Source: an uncultured Faecalibacterium sp.
Lineage (GTDB): Bacteria > Bacillota > Clostridia > Oscillospirales > Ruminococcaceae
Assembly (NCBI GenBank): GCA_900765705.1
Contig: CAAFSR010000283.1
Coordinates: forward strand, 1 to 7,323
Length of the DNA: 7,323 nucleotides
Direction of reading: 5' to 3'
In this document: piece after piece, positions 5,267 to 7,323 of the stretch
Layout: each line of letters starts with the position of its first letter
Position numbering within the stretch: the stretch's first letter is position 1
Program-made: the position numbers and the translations under genes
The notes under the pieces: model-generated
The model's database searches: none
What the model was told of the DNA's origin: nothing
Seen by the model: only the letters and a program-made list of their open reading frames with translations

Positions 5267-6306
5267 AGCTCCACGCCCTCACCTTCTGCGATAACGCCCA
5301 GACGGTAGGCTTCCGGCTCGCCGTTTGCGTGCAGGATCTCCAGTGCCTTATCGGCCTGCTCTGCGGGTACGGTGAGCACCATGCCCACGCCCATGTTGAA
5401 GGTGTTGAACATATCATGCTCGGAGATGCCGCCCATCTTCTGCATCAGGTGGAACAGGGCGGGGGTGCGCACATCGTCCTTGTTGATGCGGGCGCAGCAG
5501 CCCTTCTTCAGGCTGCGGGGAATATTCTCGTAGAAGCCGCCGCCGGTAATGTGGGAGATGCCCTTGACCTGCACTTCCTCCAGCACCTTCAGCACGGGCT
5601 TGACGTAGATCTTGGTGGGAGCCAGCAGGGCCTCGCCAAGGGTCTTGCCGCCCAGCTCTGCGGGGGTGGAGAAGAGCACATCGGGGTCGGCGTCGATGTT
5701 GAACACCTTGCGCACCAGCGAGAAACCGTTGGAGTGCACACCGGTGGAGGGCAGGGCGATGATCACGTCACCGGCGGTCATGGTCTCGTTGCTCAGGATC
5801 TTTTCCTTGTCCACAACGCCCACGGTAAAGCCGGCCAGATCGTACTCATCTTCCGGCATCATGCCCGGGTGCTCGGCAGTTTCGCCGCCCACCAGTGCAC
5901 AATCCGCCTGCACGCAGCCCTCGGCCACGCCCTTGACGATGTTGGCGATCTTTTCCGGCACGTTGCGGCCGCAGGCGATGTAATCCAAAAACACCAGCGG
6001 CTTTGCACCGGCGCAGATAACATCGTTGACGCACATGGCCACACAGTCGATACCAATGGTATCGTGCTTATCCATGATCATGGCAACCTTCAGCTTGGTG
6101 CCCACGCCGTCGGTGCCGGAGATCAGCACCGGGTGCTTGTAGCCGGTGCAATCCAGTTCAAACAGGCCGCCAAAGCCGCCCAGACCGCCGATGCAGTGCT
6201 CGTTCATGGTACGGGCGACATACTGCTTCATCAGTTCCACAGAGCGGTAACCGGCGGTAATGTCCACGCCTGCTGCGGCGTAGCTTTCAGAATAGCTCTT
6301 TTCCAT
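5260..6306 (-). CDS. purM: Phosphoribosylformylglycinamidine cyclo-ligase (AIR synthetase)
   Basis: PurM catalyses step 5, the ATP-dependent closure of FGAM to AIR, and normally works as a cytoplasmic homodimer. It is full length at 348 residues. Family motifs appear in order: SGTDGVGTKL (63-72), VNDVICAGAKPL (93-104), GGETAEHPGMM (140-150), GVHSNGFS (189-196), ITGGGFYENIPR (253-264) and FNMGVGM (303-309). These form the nucleotide-binding and dimer core shared with PurL. The ATG at 6306 has AGGAGAG at 6314-6320, 7 bases upstream, and only 4 bases separate it from the purF stop, so the two genes are co-transcribed and probably coupled. The TGA stop overlaps the purN GTG start. Nothing is missing or unusual in the protein. 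Confidence 0.98.
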   Translation of the reverse strand: MEKSYSESYAAAGVDITAGYRSVELMKQYVARTMNEHCIGGLGGFGGLFELDCTGYKHPVLISGTDGVGTKLKVAMIMDKHDTIGIDCVAMCVNDVICAGAKPLVFLDYIACGRNVPEKIANIVKGVAEGCVQADCALVGGETAEHPGMMPEDEYDLAGFTVGVVDKEKILSNETMTAGDVIIALPSTGVHSNGFSLVRKVFNIDADPDVLFSTPAELGGKTLGEALLAPTKIYVKPVLKVLEEVQVKGISHITGGGFYENIPRSLKKGCCARINKDDVRTPALFHLMQKMGGISEHDMFNTFNMGVGMVLTVPAEQADKALEILHANGEPEAYRLGVIAEGEGVELC

Positions 6307-6310
6307 GTTC

Positions 6311-7323
6311 TTACTCTCCTAACTTTTTGGCGTCCTTGGGACGGTCGTTCAGGTGACGGTCGTGAATATCGGTAGAAAGCACACTTTCCGGCTCTACGGC
6401 ATACTCGCCGGTAAAGCAGGCGGTGCAGAAACCGCATTTTGCGTTTTTGGCCAGCTGGACAACGTGCTCGTTGGAAAGGTAGCCCAGCGTATCGGCGCCG
6501 ATGACCTCGTTGATCTGCTCCAGCGTGCGGCCGGTAGCCACCAGCAGCTTCTGATCCGGGATATCGGTGCCAAAGTAGCACGGATACTTGAAGGGAGGCG
6601 CAGACACCATAAAGTGCACCTCGGCAGCGCCGGCATCGCGCAGCAGCTTGATGATGCGGGCAGAGGTGGTGCCGCGCACGATGGAGTCATCCACCAGCAC
6701 CACGCGCTTGCCCTTGACGGTGCTGGACACCACGTTCAGCTTGATGCGCACGCTGTTCTCGCGCTGCTTCTGGCTGCCCTGAATAAAGGTGCGTCCGATG
6801 TATTTGTTCTTGATAAAGCCGATGCCGTAAGGGATGCCACTCTCCTGCGAGTAGCCCAGCGCTGCATCCAATCCGGAGTCCGGCACACCGATAACCACAT
6901 CCGCCTCTACAGGGTGTTCCTGTGCAAGGAAACGGCCTGCCTGCTTGCGGGCCTCGTGCACCGAGCTGCCCTCGATAACGCTGTCCGGGCGGGCGAAGTA
7001 GATGAACTCGAACACGCACATCTGGGTGTCCGGGCGGCCGCAGTGATCCTTGATGCTGCGCAGCTCGCCGGTCTTGGTATCCACCACCACGATCTCGCCG
7101 GGCGCAACGTCACGCAGCAGGGCAGCGCCTGCAGCGTCCAGTGCGCAGCTCTCGCTGGCAAAGACGTAGCCGCCGCCGGGCAGCGTACCGATGCACAGGG
7201 GGCGGTAGCCGCGGGGGTCACGCACCGCGATCAGCTTGGTGGCAGACATGATCACAAGGCTGTATGCGCCCTCCAGCACGTCCATCGTCTTGCTGATGGC
7301 AGTTTCGATGCTGCCCATACGCA
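6311..7323 (-). CDS. purF: Amidophosphoribosyltransferase (C-terminal part; partial)
   Basis: PurF makes phosphoribosylamine from PRPP and glutamine, the committed first step. The frame is open through the right edge. The ATG at 7318 is internal, because residue Arg precedes it in frame, so roughly 135-145 N-terminal residues are missing, including the catalytic glutaminase cysteine. Numbering from that internal Met, the end of the Ntn glutaminase domain (GAYSLVIM, 17-24) is followed by the phosphoribosyltransferase domain with the PRPP loop VVLVDDSIVRGTTSA at 206-220. Cys101 (CVFEFIYFARPDS), Cys247 (YPCYFG), Cys298 and Cys301 (CGFCTACFTG) match the four [4Fe-4S] ligands of Bacillus subtilis PurF, so this is the oxygen-sensitive iron-sulfur class. 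It is the first gene of the operon seen here; its stop overlaps the purM ribosome binding site. Confidence 0.97.
   Translation of the reverse strand, partial: RMGSIETAISKTMDVLEGAYSLVIMSATKLIAVRDPRGYRPLCIGTLPGGGYVFASESCALDAAGAALLRDVAPGEIVVVDTKTGELRSIKDHCGRPDTQMCVFEFIYFARPDSVIEGSSVHEARKQAGRFLAQEHPVEADVVIGVPDSGLDAALGYSQESGIPYGIGFIKNKYIGRTFIQGSQKQRENSVRIKLNVVSSTVKGKRVVLVDDSIVRGTTSARIIKLLRDAGAAEVHFMVSAPPFKYPCYFGTDIPDQKLLVATGRTLEQINEVIGADTLGYLSNEHVVQLAKNAKCGFCTACFTGEYAVEPESVLSTDIHDRHLNDRPKDAKKLGE
6314..6320 (-). promoter_or_regulatory. Ribosome binding site of purM, abutting the purF stop
   Basis: AGGAGAG lies 7 bases before the purM ATG and directly abuts the purF TAA (6311-6313). Ribosomes finishing purF are placed to restart on purM. 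Confidence 0.75.

Larger units (their letters stand above)
1..7323 (-). other. Purine biosynthesis operon (purF-purM-purN-purO-purH-purD-purL)
   Basis: All seven genes face the same way, with gaps of 4, -7, 122, 33, 75 and 85 bases in transcript order. No operon-strand hairpin followed by a T-run and no convincing internal promoter is seen, so one polycistronic transcript is inferred. The gene set covers steps 1-5 plus 9 and 10 of the pathway. The control region and the genes for steps 6-8 are not in the window. Confidence 0.85.

Noticed and set aside
110..6375. Long plus-strand open frames opposite purL (110-1288), purD (1206-2483), purH (2535-3737), purO (4023-4631) and purM (5329-6375)
   Set aside because: Each is in exact codon-to-codon antisense register with the real gene. 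In that register antisense stops appear only where the gene uses TTA, CTA or TCA, which this GC-rich genome avoids. The translations are low-complexity His/Gly/Ala/Leu/Val-rich, match no family I know, and have no operon logic.
7316..7318. ATG at 7318 as the start of purF
   Set aside because: The frame continues upstream to the window edge, and the residues just after this Met align with the middle of the PurF glutaminase domain, so it is an internal methionine.

Overview
The window is a single, tightly packed de novo purine biosynthesis operon, transcribed entirely on the minus strand. Read in the direction of transcription (high to low coordinates) it carries purF (its 5' end beyond the right edge), purM, purN, a purO-type IMP cyclohydrolase gene, a stand-alone AICAR formyltransferase gene, purD, and the 5' third of a large fused purL that runs off the left edge. 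No RNA genes, CRISPR arrays, prophage or transposase genes are visible. No promoter or riboswitch is visible either; the operon's control region should lie upstream of purF, outside the window.

The organism looks like a GC-rich anaerobic member of the Clostridia, most likely Faecalibacterium or a close relative in the Oscillospiraceae/Ruminococcaceae. This is inference. It rests on the high GC content with avoidance of TTA/CTA/TCA codons, good AGGAGG-type ribosome binding sites, the iron-sulfur type PurF, the clostridial single-chain PurL, and intercistronic palindromes starting CCCTCTCAGTC or CCCCCAGTCGCC, which I associate with that group.

The encoded enzymes cover step 1 (PurF), step 2 (PurD), step 3 (PurN), step 4 (PurL), step 5 (PurM), step 9 (AICAR formyltransferase) and step 10 (IMP cyclohydrolase). 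Genes for steps 6-8 (PurE/K, PurC, PurB) are not in the window. The first three genes are close-coupled: 4 bases separate purF from purM, and purM and purN overlap by 7 bases. The later genes are separated by 33 to 122 bases, and the three largest gaps each hold a palindromic repeat.

The most notable biology is how the last two steps are encoded. Most bacteria use one bifunctional PurH. Here the formyltransferase is a free 393-residue protein whose motifs resemble the C-terminal domain of animal ATIC more than the E. coli-type PurH. The cyclohydrolase is a separate protein of the archaeal PurO family, with an extra acidic tail. The second point of interest is a family of related palindromes between purL/purD, purD/purH and purO/purN, each ending just ahead of the next gene's ribosome binding site. 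The short copies look like internally deleted versions of the long one.
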